Origin: Methylocystis sp. MJC1
Lineage (GTDB): Bacteria; Pseudomonadota; Alphaproteobacteria; Rhizobiales; Beijerinckiaceae
DNA: 64,000 nucleotides
NCBI RefSeq assembly: GCF_026427715.1
Contig: NZ_CP107558.1
Span: 1,029,001-1,093,000, forward strand
Direction of reading: 5' to 3'
Of the stretch, positions 9,240-17,756 are shown in pieces. The notes beneath the pieces were generated by a model. The model ran no database searches and had not been told where the DNA came from. It worked only from the letters and a program-made list of their open reading frames with translations. The translations under genes were made by a program, and so were the position numbers. Each line of letters opens with the position of its first letter. Within the stretch, counting starts at the first letter, position 1.

Positions 9240-9439
9240 CCGACTACCAGATGCCTATAACCTCAGATCGGCTGCGCATGCTCGCTTACGTCTATCGCCG
9301 AGAGGCTCGTGGACTGCCGCTTCTTGGTAACGAGGATTTGTTGCGTCCCGTCATTGAGGAGATGGAGGCGAAGAGTGCCGCGCTCCTCATTGTCGCGGAC
9401 ATTCTACTGGCGTTAGAAACTGTAGAGGTGTCGTTTTGA
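9236..9439 (+). CDS. Small hypothetical protein
   Basis: 67 residues, starts in an ATGA overlap with the previous gene and ends overlapping the DUF3987 gene by TTGA. Acidic helix-rich sequence, no known motif. The chain of overlaps shows one operon with the replication-type gene downstream. Confidence 0.5.
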   Translation: MTDYQMPITSDRLRMLAYVYRREARGLPLLGNEDLLRPVIEEMEAKSAALLIVADILLALETVEVSF

Positions 9440-10868
9440 GCTTCCTCCACGACATGTCTGCGGACGAGTGGAATGACTATTTCGCTCAAGAGGCGCGCCG
9501 TTACCGGGAACGCAAAGCGGCGGGAACTTCCGCGCCCCCTGACTGGCCTGAATCAAGGCCAATCACCTCTCGCCTACCGGCGGTTAAAGTCTTCGAACCG
9601 GAACTGCTGCCAACTTCGCTGGGGAATCACATTTTCGACATATCGGACCGGCAACAGTCTCCAGCGGATTTTGCCGCAGTGGCCTGTCTTTGCGGACTCG
9701 CCGCAATCGTTGGGAATGACGTTCGCATTAAGCCCAAATCGTCTGATGATTGGGAAGTCGTTGCGAACCTTTGGGGCGCGAACATCGGTCGGCCTAGCGC
9801 CATGAAAAGCCCAGCCATGCGTGCAGCCCTCGCGCCGGTTTATGCGATTCAAGAGGTCGCTCGCGATAACTGGGACGCGGCGAGGAAGGAGGCGGAAATC
9901 GATGCCGCACTTAATGAACTGGGTGCAAAGGATGCGGCCAAGGAGGCGGCTAAGGCTATCAAAACTGGTGACCGGGACCGTGCGCGCCAAATCCTTGCCG
10001 CCCACATTCACGGTGATGGCGCAGATCAACCTTGCCCACGTTGGGTCGTCAATGACGCGAGTGTCGAAAAGTTGGGTGAACTGCTTAACCAAAACCGTCA
10101 TGGACTCTTGCTTATCCGGGACGAGTTGGCGGGCTTCCTGAGCAAACTCCAGGGGGAAGACAATCAATCCGAACGGGCGTTCTACCTCGAAGCTTTCAAC
10201 GGCGATGGCGCTTTTACCTATGATCGGATCGGACGCGGCACGGTCCATATCGAGCGCGCGACGGTTTCTATAATTGGGGGCATCCAACCCTCACGGATCG
10301 CTCCTCTTGTTCGCGGTACAATGACGGGGGCCGCAGATGACGGGCTTCTGCAGCGCTTTCAGCTAGCTGTCTGGCCGGATGATCCAAGGGACTGGGCATG
10401 GGTTGATCGCGCACCGAATGCCAGCGCCCGTCTAGCGTATGAGGCAGTATTTGAGGAAATTAAGGTGTTTGCCCCGAATCTCGACGCGCCGCATGTGATC
10501 GGTTTCGAGTCCCATGCGCAAGAAATGTTCCGCGCGTGGATGATCGAACTTCAAGACGAGGCTCGGTCAGGCAAGCTTCCTGCTTAAAAAGCCATGCGAT
10601 GCGCGTCTATGGCGCCGGGGCTGTTGCTGCCGAAAGCGGCGCGCGGCTAATTGCTAAGCGGCGTGACATGCCTCCAGCTAAGTTTACGGCGAGAGACATA
10701 CAAAGGCGAGCTTGGGCGGGCCTTGCTGATCGAGACTCGGTTGGAGACGCTCTCGATCTGTTGGAGCAAACGGGCCATGTGCGTGGAGAGCTTCAGCCGA
10801 CCCGAGAAGAAGGCGGCAGGCCGTCCGTCGTCTACGAGTGGAATCCGAAACTGTGCAACGGAGGCTGA
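9436..10868 (+). pseudogene. DUF3987 protein, broken by internal deletion and frameshift
   Basis: The first frame (9436-10587, 383 codons) carries the DUF3987 body: PADFAAVACLCGLAAIVGN near residue 80, the nucleotide-binding-like region rewritten as WGANIGRPSAMKSPAM, LLIRDELAGFLSKL and SIIGGIQPSRI. It stops after SGKLPA. In another frame the C-terminal part resumes at about 10585 (SHAMRVYGAGA ... KFTARDIQRRAWAGLADRD ... GGRPSVVYEWNP), which is how such proteins normally end. Roughly 50 residues of the middle (the usual KYRSLMPSLALIFHL-like helix) are missing. The family is a primase/helicase-like protein of integrated plasmids and phages. TTG at 9436 is the presumed start. Confidence 0.75.
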
Positions 10869-10869
10869 T

Positions 10870-11145
10870 ATGGGGCGCTGGCTGACGGCAGCTCGCGAAG
10901 CCGAGAAATTGTCGAAACCGGTTCAAGGAGGAACTGACAAAACTGACAAAACCGGTCGCGGTATGGTTTTGTCGGTTTCGTCAGTGCGCCAAGAGGGCAG
11001 TTCCGAGGAATTTTTCCCAATACATCGGTGTGGGTGTGGTGCCGTGGGCATCGTTGGCGTTGGCTGGTTCCTACGAAAGCCGATTGGAGCGCGCTGGTAT
11101 TGTGCGCCATGCTTCAAGCGGCTTCCCCCGGATGGGAGGGCCTGA
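10870..11145 (+). CDS. Small protein with CxC...CxxC cluster
   Basis: 91 residues. The C-terminal half has HRCGCGAVG and WYCAPCFKRL, a possible zinc ribbon. The centre encodes a TDKTDKTG peptide within a large DNA inverted repeat (10934-10984). It starts one base after the DUF3987 frame ends and its stop overlaps the next start (TGATG). Confidence 0.5.
   Translation: MGRWLTAAREAEKLSKPVQGGTDKTDKTGRGMVLSVSSVRQEGSSEEFFPIHRCGCGAVGIVGVGWFLRKPIGARWYCAPCFKRLPPDGRA
10934..10984 (+). repeat. Imperfect 20-bp inverted repeat inside a coding region
   Basis: CTGACAAAACTGACAAAACC (10934-10953) and GGTTTTGTCGGTTTCGTCAG (10965-10984) are complementary except at two positions, with an 11-base loop. Each arm is itself made of two near-identical halves. 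Confidence 0.7.
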
Positions 11146-11624
11146 TGGTGGTGGATGAGACGCGAAACAACGTGGCGAGAACGCGAGGACGACCGTTCGA
11201 ACAAGGTAACCCTGGACGGCCTAGGGGAGCTAGGAACCGGGCGACTTTGGCGGCAGAGGCGCTTCTCGACGGGGAGGCGGAGGCGTTAACCCGTAGAGCA
11301 ATTGAACTCGCGCTAGCAGGCGACGGACCTGCGTTGCGGCTGTGTCTCGAAAGGCTCGTTCCGGCACGGCGGGATAGGCCGGTGTATTTAGCACTCCCGG
11401 CTATCGAGACTGCGAGCGGCGTCTCACGGGCGATGGCGGCAATCCTCGCGGCTGTTGCGGCTGGCGACGTTACGCCGAGTGAGGCCGAGGCCGTCAGCAA
11501 GCTGGTTGAAACGCATCTGAGGGCGCTAGAGGCGACTGAGTTCGAAAGACGGCTTAAGGCGCTGGAAGGAGAAGGCAACAATGAACCGGATACTATCCAC
11601 GCGGCTTCAAAAGCTCGAAAATGA
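11145..11624 (+). CDS. DUF5681-type protein
   Basis: 159 residues from the ATG in TGATG at 11145. The N-terminus GRPFEQGNPGRPRGARNRAT is the signature of DUF5681, a basic disordered box seen in small phage/integrative-element proteins, followed by Ala-rich helices (EALTRRAIELALAGDGPALRL). Function unknown; position next to a replication-type gene is typical. Confidence 0.7.
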   Translation: MVVDETRNNVARTRGRPFEQGNPGRPRGARNRATLAAEALLDGEAEALTRRAIELALAGDGPALRLCLERLVPARRDRPVYLALPAIETASGVSRAMAAILAAVAAGDVTPSEAEAVSKLVETHLRALEATEFERRLKALEGEGNNEPDTIHAASKARK

Positions 11625-11772
11625 CGCCGCAGGGGGCAGGCCCGCCTTGCTGATCTACGGGGATAGAAATGCGCTCGAACGCGAGACGCAGGCGTTGGCA
11701 GAGGGACGGCAGGTGATATGGGTCCGCACAGGTGTCCCGCGTGCTGGCGAGAAAGGGGGCGGGAATGAATAA
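11581..11772 (+). CDS. Small hypothetical protein
   Basis: 63 residues overlapping the end of the DUF5681 gene by 44 bases. A very good ribosome site (GGAAGGAGAAGG) precedes the ATG. Sequence has a short LLIYGDRNALE strand-helix unit; unrecognised. Confidence 0.5.
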   Translation: MNRILSTRLQKLENDAAGGRPALLIYGDRNALERETQALAEGRQVIWVRTGVPRAGEKGGGNE

Positions 11773-11874
11773 GACGAGGCTGGAAAGCGTTCTCACTGTT
11801 TGAGCGGTTGGCCCAGCATAGAAAAGGCCCACCGCGCACCTTTATATTGACGTAGGGGTTGAGATGGGACGCAG

Positions 11875-12769
11875 CTAATAATGCTTGAATTCCACTAACT
11901 CCTCGACATACCCAGGGTGCAGCCAATCTGGGTGACGAGTGTAACCTGATACACTCGAAGACATCGCCATATCCCTAATTCGATAGCCATTACTCTCATG
12001 GTTGATGCTCAGGAATTTTGAGCAAGATCGGCTAATCATGTCCCAGTATTTCTTTGCTACTGGGCTCCCAACCTCGGTTAGCGAGTCCATGTTGACGATC
12101 AGGTCATAGTAACCAGTCCCGGCATAAAATGTTTCTGGGTCTATGATCCTAATTTTACTTTCATCTGCATTTTCTCCCAAAAGCTGAACCTTTTCGGAGC
12201 CAAGCGTGCGCATCAAATAGTAAGATTGGACCACCCCTGCTGGAAACGGCAAATCTACGCATGTGTAGTCTTCAATGCCCAATCGATGGGCGTAATAAAC
12301 TGATCTTCCAACGCCTGGGCCAATTTCAAGCACGCGTGGATTTTCGATTCCTCTGCATAATTGACTGACTCTAAATGCCAAGTAGATGGCGCTAATGGAT
12401 CGAAAGCAGCAAACACCTCGGTCGGTTTTCAGTCCGTACTCCCCCGGAAACGGGTTAGGAAAATCGATTGTTACGCCGACTGCGCTGTCTATGTGCGTTA
12501 GGATATCGTTCGTCCTTGTTGCCGAAAATCGGCACCAGTCTGGTGCGCTTGGAATGTCAAGCCACATCCCTCCAAGGCCCTCGGCAAGCCGCAAAAGATT
12601 GTCCTGACAAAGGTAGATATACTTCTGAAGTATATCAGGCTGCGCAAAGCCGACCGTTCCAGCTGAGCATAGATTATCCATTCCATAAGTGAGCATGTTA
12701 TCTTTTAGATTGCGTAATATAGAGGCGACAGAGCTGGCCCCGGTCGCTTGGACGGCTCCCCGCGGATTT
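11875..12769 (-). pseudogene. Sugar O-methyltransferase-like protein, C-terminal part, cut off by IS3
   Basis: The open frame on this strand enters from inside the IS3 element; native sequence begins at the IS edge. It shows a SAM-binding motif VLEIGPGVGRSVYYA, CVDLPFPAGVVQSYYLM and NMDSLTEVGSPVAKKYWD, resembling putative sugar O-methyltransferases (NanM-like). The N-terminal ~94 residues lie beyond the element at 14066-14348. Codons are more AT-rich than the rest of the element, suggesting separate acquisition as cargo. Converges on the element's small genes. Confidence 0.65.
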
Positions 12770-12814
12770 TGAGTGGATCTCTGCCGGGGTTTGCTGAACG
12801 CGGGGTTCTTCGAT

Positions 12815-13702
12815 TTATCGCGGCGCCGGGAGGGCCGTAGGCCCGACCAGAGGTGCGATAAATCGAAAGGCGATATCATGCGGCATCGCCGTCTCCTTGA
12901 TGCCAAAGTAGGCCTCGTCTGGCGTGCGCCCGTCAAGCGACGAATGCGGGCGCCGCTCGTTGTAAAAGGCCAAATACCGCCCGATCGACGCGCGCGCCTC
13001 GGACACGCTGTCGTAGGCGCGCAGATAGACCTCCTCATATTTCACGCTGCGCCACAGCCGCTCGACAAAGACATTGTCGCGCCAGGCGCCCTTGCCGTCC
13101 ATGCTGATGGCGACGTTCGCATCGAGCAGCACGCTCGTGAAGTCGAGGCTGGTGAACTGGCTCCCCTGATCCGTGTTGAAAATCTCAGGCTTGCCATGTT
13201 TCGCCAGCGCCTCTTCGAGCACTTCGACGCAGAACGCCGCCTCCATCGTGATCGACACGCGATGCGACAGAACGCGGCGGCTGGCCACGTCGACGACCGC
13301 CGCGAGATAGACAAAGCCACGCCGCATGGGGATGTAGCTGATGTCCATCGCCCAGACATGATCCGGCCTCTCGATCGTCACGCCGCGCAGGAGATACGGG
13401 TAGACCTTGTGGCCCGGCGCCGGCTTGCTCGTATTTGGCCGCCGGTAGATCGCCTCGATCCCCATTCGCTTCATCAGCGTCGCCACGTGCCGGCGACCGA
13501 TGACGGCGCCCTCGCGCCGCAAGAGATCGCGAAGCATCCGCGCCCCGGCGAAGGGATAATCGAGATGCAGTTCGTCGAGACGCCGCATCAGCTTGAGGTC
13601 CTCGGTCGAGACCGGCCGAGGCTTGTAATAGACCGTGCTGCGGGCGAGGCCGAGCATCTTTGCTTGCCCTTTGATCGGGAAGGCGTGGCTGCGATCGATC
13701 AT
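12815..13702 (-). CDS. IS3-family transposase OrfB
   Basis: 295 residues with the rve integrase core. DDE residues can be seen in WAMDISYIPM, NTDQGSQFTS and FVERLWRSVKYEEVYL, with the K/R seven residues after the Glu; an HTH_21-like N-terminus precedes (YPFAGARMLRDLLRREG). Its ATG overlaps the stop of OrfA (ATGA), so it may be made by coupling or as a frameshift fusion. Appears intact. Confidence 0.9.
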   Translation of the reverse strand: MIDRSHAFPIKGQAKMLGLARSTVYYKPRPVSTEDLKLMRRLDELHLDYPFAGARMLRDLLRREGAVIGRRHVATLMKRMGIEAIYRRPNTSKPAPGHKVYPYLLRGVTIERPDHVWAMDISYIPMRRGFVYLAAVVDVASRRVLSHRVSITMEAAFCVEVLEEALAKHGKPEIFNTDQGSQFTSLDFTSVLLDANVAISMDGKGAWRDNVFVERLWRSVKYEEVYLRAYDSVSEARASIGRYLAFYNERRPHSSLDGRTPDEAYFGIKETAMPHDIAFRFIAPLVGPTALPAPR

Positions 13703-14007
13703 CGCTTTGCGCTCAGCAGGCCGGCTTTGCTGAGCGCGCCCTCTAAAAAATCATTGGCCAGGGTCAGCTCGCCGATCTTGGCGTGAAGCGACTTCAAATC
13801 CACGGCTGCCTCTTTCGGCTCCGCCTTCTCCTGCCCGAACACGCCCGCCGCACCTTCGAGCAACTGGCTCTTCCACGTCGTGATCTGGTTCGGATGCACG
13901 TCGAACTGCTGCGCCAGTTCGGCCAGAGTCTTCTCCCCCTTGATCGCGGCCAAAGCTACTTTCGCCTTGAACGCCGGAGAATGCGTCCGGCGGCTCCTCT
14001 TCGTCAT
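13699..14007 (-). CDS. IS3-family transposase OrfA
   Basis: 102 residues with the HTH_Tnp_1 domain ([20 protein letters not shown], then [16 protein letters not shown]) and a leucine-rich coiled coil at the end. Binds the IS ends together with OrfB. Intact. Confidence 0.9.
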   Translation of the reverse strand: MTKRSRRTHSPAFKAKVALAAIKGEKTLAELAQQFDVHPNQITTWKSQLLEGAAGVFGQEKAEPKEAAVDLKSLHAKIGELTLANDFLEGALSKAGLLSAKR

Positions 14008-14065
14008 CGAATCCTCCTGATTCGCGGCGAGAATCCTCGCCGCTGTCAGGCAGAAAATCCACTCA

Positions 14066-14348
14066 AGCTACCGTCCGAATTTGCGAGGCCAGCTCTGACG
14101 TCTTCTATTGATCCGCTCTTGAGTGCAGATAGCTCTTGGCTGTTATGTTTGGTTTGAAGCTGCTCCCACATTGACGTGGCTTTGTTCTGCTCTTTTTCGT
14201 GATAGCGGCGAAAACACCCAACAATACGTGAGACAACCTCCAAATCGTCCCCTTCAGGAATAGGTGATACAGCCGCTTCAGCATCCAATGAGAGATGAGG
14301 ACGATGCCGTGACCTGATTTCACGCTCGATTTCGTGCAAGTTATTCAT
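14066..14348 (-). pseudogene. N-terminal fragment of the IS3-interrupted methyltransferase-like gene
   Basis: Starts at ATG 14348 behind AAGGGAAATTGGT and runs ~94 codons (LEVVSRIVGCFRRYHEKEQ) until NSDGS, where the IS3 end begins. Same strand and composition as the C-terminal fragment at 11875-12769, so the two are read as one split gene. Confidence 0.6.
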
Positions 14349-14992
14349 ACCAATTTCCCTTAAAATTGAAATTCGACACCGTTTCGGAAGGCGGCAAACC
14401 TAGAACTGACGATACATAATACTAATCGAATCCTCTCGAAAGTTAGATTCAATCGGATTTGTTTCTGCCTTCTAACCGGCCAAGTTACACATGTCAAAGG
14501 CAGGTGTTGGCCCCTGGCGAGGTCCGCTATGAGTCCGCCGGCTTGCCAGTTTCAACAACTATATGATTTTAATGGTGATCGTGCCGAGGCTCGAGCCCGG
14601 GACCCCCTGATTAAAAGTTTGACGGCCTATCTGTTCTGCAAGTGGCGACGCACGAACCTAGCCCGCGCAGACGGTTCTCTAGTTCCCGATGATTGGTGCT
14701 TGGTTGACGCAAAGCTTGGCGCGATTGCGCAAATCTAGAGAATGCGGGCGGCCCACAGGACGGGCGCTGGTTCTGGGCGGTGCAGATTGACGCCCAGGGG
14801 CGTCCTTACAATTCCGGCTAGGGAACATGCGTAAGCGCAGTAGTCGCCAAGGCGACTGTTGAGCGGATTATTGAGGGCCTCGGTCGAATAGATAATGAAC
14901 AGTGATGCTGGCGCATTGAAGGACCAATTGTAAGACTTACGATGTTTCTCTTTTCAAAAGCATATGATTTTATTGATTAAAATGTTATTTAT
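14349..14992. other. Right end of the element, mostly non-coding
   Basis: No intact gene is convincing. A 69-codon frame at 14529-14738 has no homology I recognise. A decayed frame at 14717-14905 is listed separately. An AATTGTAAGAC copy (14926-14936) matches the repeats beside the integrase. The last 55 bases are AT-rich up to the tRNA 3' end. Confidence 0.4.
14717..14905 (+). pseudogene. Possible decayed small gene
   Basis: A frame reading GGPQDGRWFWAVQIDAQGRP then YNSG, an amber codon (TAG at 14819-14821) and GTCVSAVVAKATVERIIEG before a stop at 14903. The text on both sides of the stop reads like one protein, as if a Trp codon had mutated to TAG. Identity unknown. Confidence 0.35.
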
Positions 14993-15007
14993 TGGTAGGC
15001 CGGGAGG
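14993..15007 (+). repeat. attR: tRNA 3' end
   Basis: Identity segment with 6254-6268; it comprises the CCA end, acceptor strand and start of the T-arm of the tRNA gene. Confidence 0.75.
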
Positions 15008-15068
15008 GACTCGAACCCCCAACCAGACCGTTATGAGCGGTCGGCTCTAACCATTGAGCTACCGGCCC
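14993..15068 (-). tRNA. tRNA with CAU anticodon, probably tRNA-Ile2 (Met possible)
   Basis: 76 nt with encoded CCA. Acceptor GGGCCGG pairs with CCGGCCT; D-arm GCTC..GAGC; anticodon stem GACCG/CGGTC with loop CTCATAA, anticodon at 15033-15035; T-arm GGGGG TTCGAGT CCCTC. The D-loop AATGGTTA and the GGTC-T-GGTT variable region resemble lysidine-modified tRNA-Ile2 more than elongator tRNA-Met. Its 3' end is the attachment site of the 6254-15007 element and is intact after integration. Confidence 0.85.
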
Positions 15069-15144
15069 CTGTCGTCCCGGGGACGTTACGTCCTATACAG
15101 CAATCCGCCGGGCGGGCAATATCGTCGCGCGAAATGGGGCGGGG

Positions 15145-15795
15145 ATGACGGAAGCCGAGAAACGACGGGCCATCGTGGAGGGGGCGCTGGAGCTGGAGCG
15201 CCTCGGGCTCAACCACGGCTCCGCCGGCAATCTGTCGCTGCGCGACGGCGCGGCGGCGCTCGTGACGCCGAGCGGCGTGCCGGCGCGGGAGCTCGCGCCC
15301 GAGGCGATCGCTCGCATGACGCTCGCCGACGAAAGCGGCGCCTATGAGGGGCCGCTGCCGCCGTCGAGCGAGTGGCGTTTTCATCTCGATATTTATCGCG
15401 CCCGGCCGGACGTCGGCGCCGTCGTCCATATGCACTCCACCTACGCCACGACGCTTGCGACGCTGCGGCGGGAGATTCCCGCCGTCCATTACATGATCGC
15501 GGCCTTTGGCGGGCCGACCGTGCCCTGCGTCGGCTACGCCGCCTATGGCACGGCGGAGCTTTCGCGGCTCGTCGTCGAGGGGCTGAGAAATCGCGACGGC
15601 GTGCTGCTGGCGAACCATGGCGCGATCGTCACGGGGCCGGACATGCGCAAGGCGCTGTGGCGGGCGGTGGAGCTGGAGGCGCTGGCGCGGGTCTATTATC
15701 TCGGCGCGCTGGCGGGCGCGCCGGTCATCTTGCCGGATGACGAGATTTGGCGGACCGTGGAGCGGTTCAAGACTTACGGGCCGCGCGAGAACTAG
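15145..15795 (+). CDS. Class II aldolase/adducin-family protein
   Basis: 216 residues, the usual length. The zinc site is visible as HMHSTYATTLA plus a later LLANHGAIVTG; PSSEWRFHL supplies the acidic catalytic residue; GLNHGSAGNLSLR is the phosphate-binding loop. Such enzymes cleave or dehydrate phosphorylated ketoses (fuculose-1-P, methylthioribulose-1-P and others). With mtnA one gene away (17757), a role on 5-methylthioribulose-1-phosphate (aldolase of the DHAP shunt) is attractive but unproved. It converges with kup, 8 bp apart. Confidence 0.85.
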   Translation: MTEAEKRRAIVEGALELERLGLNHGSAGNLSLRDGAAALVTPSGVPARELAPEAIARMTLADESGAYEGPLPPSSEWRFHLDIYRARPDVGAVVHMHSTYATTLATLRREIPAVHYMIAAFGGPTVPCVGYAAYGTAELSRLVVEGLRNRDGVLLANHGAIVTGPDMRKALWRAVELEALARVYYLGALAGAPVILPDDEIWRTVERFKTYGPREN

Positions 15796-15803
15796 GCAGC
15801 GTG

Positions 15804-17678
15804 TCAGACCTCGACCTGGCTGCCGAGCTCGACCACCCGGCCCGGCGGAATCTGGAAGAATTCCGTCGCCGGCAGCGCGTTGCGATGCATGATCTGGAAG
15901 ATCCGTAGCTTGAATTTGCGCCATCGTGACAGGCCGACGGCGACGACCGAAATCCGGCCGACGAAAAAGGACGTCTCCATCATATTGAAGATGAAGGGCA
16001 GCGACAGCGACTCCAGAAGCAGCGCGCGGGGGATGTTGGGCTGTTCCATGAAGCCGTAGCGAATGTTCACGGCATGGAAGCCGCCCTCCAGCGGCGCCGA
16101 TTGGACGCGCTCGACAGGGTCGAGGCGCGGCAGATGCTCGGTCTCGACGTGCAGCAGCACGATGCGCTCGTGCAGCACCTTGTTGTGCTTGAGATTGTGC
16201 AGGAGTGGGACGGGAACGACGTCGGTGCGGCTGGAGAGATAGACCGCCGTGCCTTTCACGCGCGTCTTATCGGCCATGCTCGCCACGAATTGCCCGATCG
16301 GCAGCGTATCGCGCTCCAGCGCGGCGACCATGGCCGCATAGCCTTGCGCCCAGCAATGCATCACGAAGAAGATGACGGAGGCGGTGACGAGCGGAATCCA
16401 TCCCCCCTCGAAGAACTTCACCAGATTGGACGCGACGAAGGCCCCGTCGACGACGACGAACAATCCCGCAAGCGACAGGCTGAGGCCGAGGCTCCAGCGC
16501 CAGACCTCGCGCATGGCGATGAACATCAGCGCGCTGGTGAGCATCATCGTGAGCGAGACGGCGATGCCGAATGCGGCGGCAAGGCGCTCCGAGGATTGGA
16601 AGGAGATGGTGAGCGCGAGAGTCAGCGCCATCAGGCTCCAATTGACGAAGCCGACGTAAATCTGGCCGTAGCTTTCTTCCGATGTCTGCAGAATATGGAG
16701 GCGGGGCAGCAGGCCAAGCTGGATCGCCTGCCTTGTCATCGAATAGGCGCCGGTGATGATCGACTGGCTGGCGATCACGGTGGCCACGGTCGCCAATGCG
16801 ACCAGGGGGAGCTGCAGAGCCTCGGGGCAAAGGTCGAAGAAGGGATTGGCGCCGGCTGCGGTCGGGCCCTCGACCAGCAGGGCCGTCTGGCCGGCGTAGT
16901 TGAGCAGCAGGGCCGGCAGAACGAGGCTATACCAGGCGAGGCGGATCGGGCGCGGGCCGAAATGGCCCATATCGGCGTAGAGCGCCTCGGCCCCGGTCGC
17001 GCAGAGGAAGACCGCGCCCAAAAGCAGGAAGCCCGCCGTTCCGTGCTCGAAGAGATAGCTGAGGCCGACGAGCGGATTCAGCGCGCGCAGCACTGCGGGG
17101 TGAAGGGCGACGCCTTTCAGGCCGAGCAGGGCAATGACGACGAACCATATGGTCATCACCGGCCCAAAGAGCTTGGAAATGCGCGCCGTGCCCTGCGACT
17201 GGAGGGCGAAGAGCGCGACGAGAATCGCGACGGAAACAGGCGCGATATAGGGCGTTATCGACGGCATGGGCGTCTTGAGGCCTTCGAGCGCGCTCAGCAC
17301 CGAAATTGCCGGAGTGATGGCGCCGTCGCCGAAGAGCAGCGCTGCGCCGAGCATGCCGAGCCCGATGACGAATGGGCGCCGTGTTCCCTTGACGCCGAGC
17401 AGCGACATGAGGGCGAGAATGCCGCCCTCGCCGTCGTTGTCGGCGCGCATGACGACCGCGACATATTTGAACGAGGTGATGATCAAAAGCGTCCAGGCGA
17501 TCAGGGAGAAGATGCCCAGCGCTTCTTCCGGCGCGACGGCGCCGCCGGCCCAGTCGACGATGGTTTTGACCGTATAGAGTGGGCTCGTGCCGATATCGCC
17601 ATAGACGACGCCGAGCGCCCCGAGCGCGAGCGCGCTCGCGCTCGAAATATGCGGCTGCGCCTGCGTCGTCTTGTTCAT
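15804..17678 (-). CDS. kup: Kup potassium uptake permease
   Basis: 624 residues. N-terminal LGALGVVYGDIGTSPLYTVK is the Kup signature; about 12 hydrophobic helices span residues ~15-450 and a soluble C-terminal domain follows (AVYLSSRTDVVPVPLLHNLK, GFMEQPNIPRAL). Proton-coupled K+ import at the inner membrane. ATG at 17678 is preferred, with GAAGGAA upstream; a TTG codon directly before it is in frame. Downstream of mtnA in the same direction with a 78-bp gap. Confidence 0.95.
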   Translation of the reverse strand: MNKTTQAQPHISSASALALGALGVVYGDIGTSPLYTVKTIVDWAGGAVAPEEALGIFSLIAWTLLIITSFKYVAVVMRADNDGEGGILALMSLLGVKGTRRPFVIGLGMLGAALLFGDGAITPAISVLSALEGLKTPMPSITPYIAPVSVAILVALFALQSQGTARISKLFGPVMTIWFVVIALLGLKGVALHPAVLRALNPLVGLSYLFEHGTAGFLLLGAVFLCATGAEALYADMGHFGPRPIRLAWYSLVLPALLLNYAGQTALLVEGPTAAGANPFFDLCPEALQLPLVALATVATVIASQSIITGAYSMTRQAIQLGLLPRLHILQTSEESYGQIYVGFVNWSLMALTLALTISFQSSERLAAAFGIAVSLTMMLTSALMFIAMREVWRWSLGLSLSLAGLFVVVDGAFVASNLVKFFEGGWIPLVTASVIFFVMHCWAQGYAAMVAALERDTLPIGQFVASMADKTRVKGTAVYLSSRTDVVPVPLLHNLKHNKVLHERIVLLHVETEHLPRLDPVERVQSAPLEGGFHAVNIRYGFMEQPNIPRALLLESLSLPFIFNMMETSFFVGRISVVAVGLSRWRKFKLRIFQIMHRNALPATEFFQIPPGRVVELGSQVEV

Positions 17679-17756
17679 CAACTTTCCTTCGAAATGGATT
17701 GAACCCTGAACTTTAGTGGGGGGCGGTATAAGGATGATATGAGGAATTTCGAGCGA

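Larger units (their letters stand above)
12769..14066. mobile_element. IS3-family insertion sequence
   Basis: Ends carry inverted repeats: TTGAGTGGATCTCTGCC at 12769 and, on the other strand, TTGAGTGGATTTTCTGCC ending at 14066. Length ~1.3 kb with two overlapping minus-strand ORFs typical of IS3. No target duplication is visible in the flanks, so one end or a flank may have been lost. Confidence 0.85.
6254..15007. mobile_element. Integrative element inserted in the 3' end of a CAU-anticodon tRNA gene
   Basis: The 15 bases at the 3' end of the tRNA gene (14993-15007) recur as a 14/15 match in the same orientation at 6254-6268. Between them lie a P4-type integrase just inside the left end, an AlpA-like HTH gene, a string of overlapping small genes, a DUF3987 gene remnant and a DUF5681 gene, then cargo. 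Total 8.75 kb. A tyrosine recombinase using a tRNA 3' end as attachment site is classic; here the integrase sits at the end distal from the tRNA. The element is probably immobile or decaying because several genes in it are broken. Confidence 0.8.

Noticed and set aside
12773..13786. 337-codon + strand ORF
   Set aside because: Antisense of the IS3 transposase OrfB.
16074..17702. 542-codon ORF on the + strand
   Set aside because: Antisense of kup, whose family match is unambiguous.
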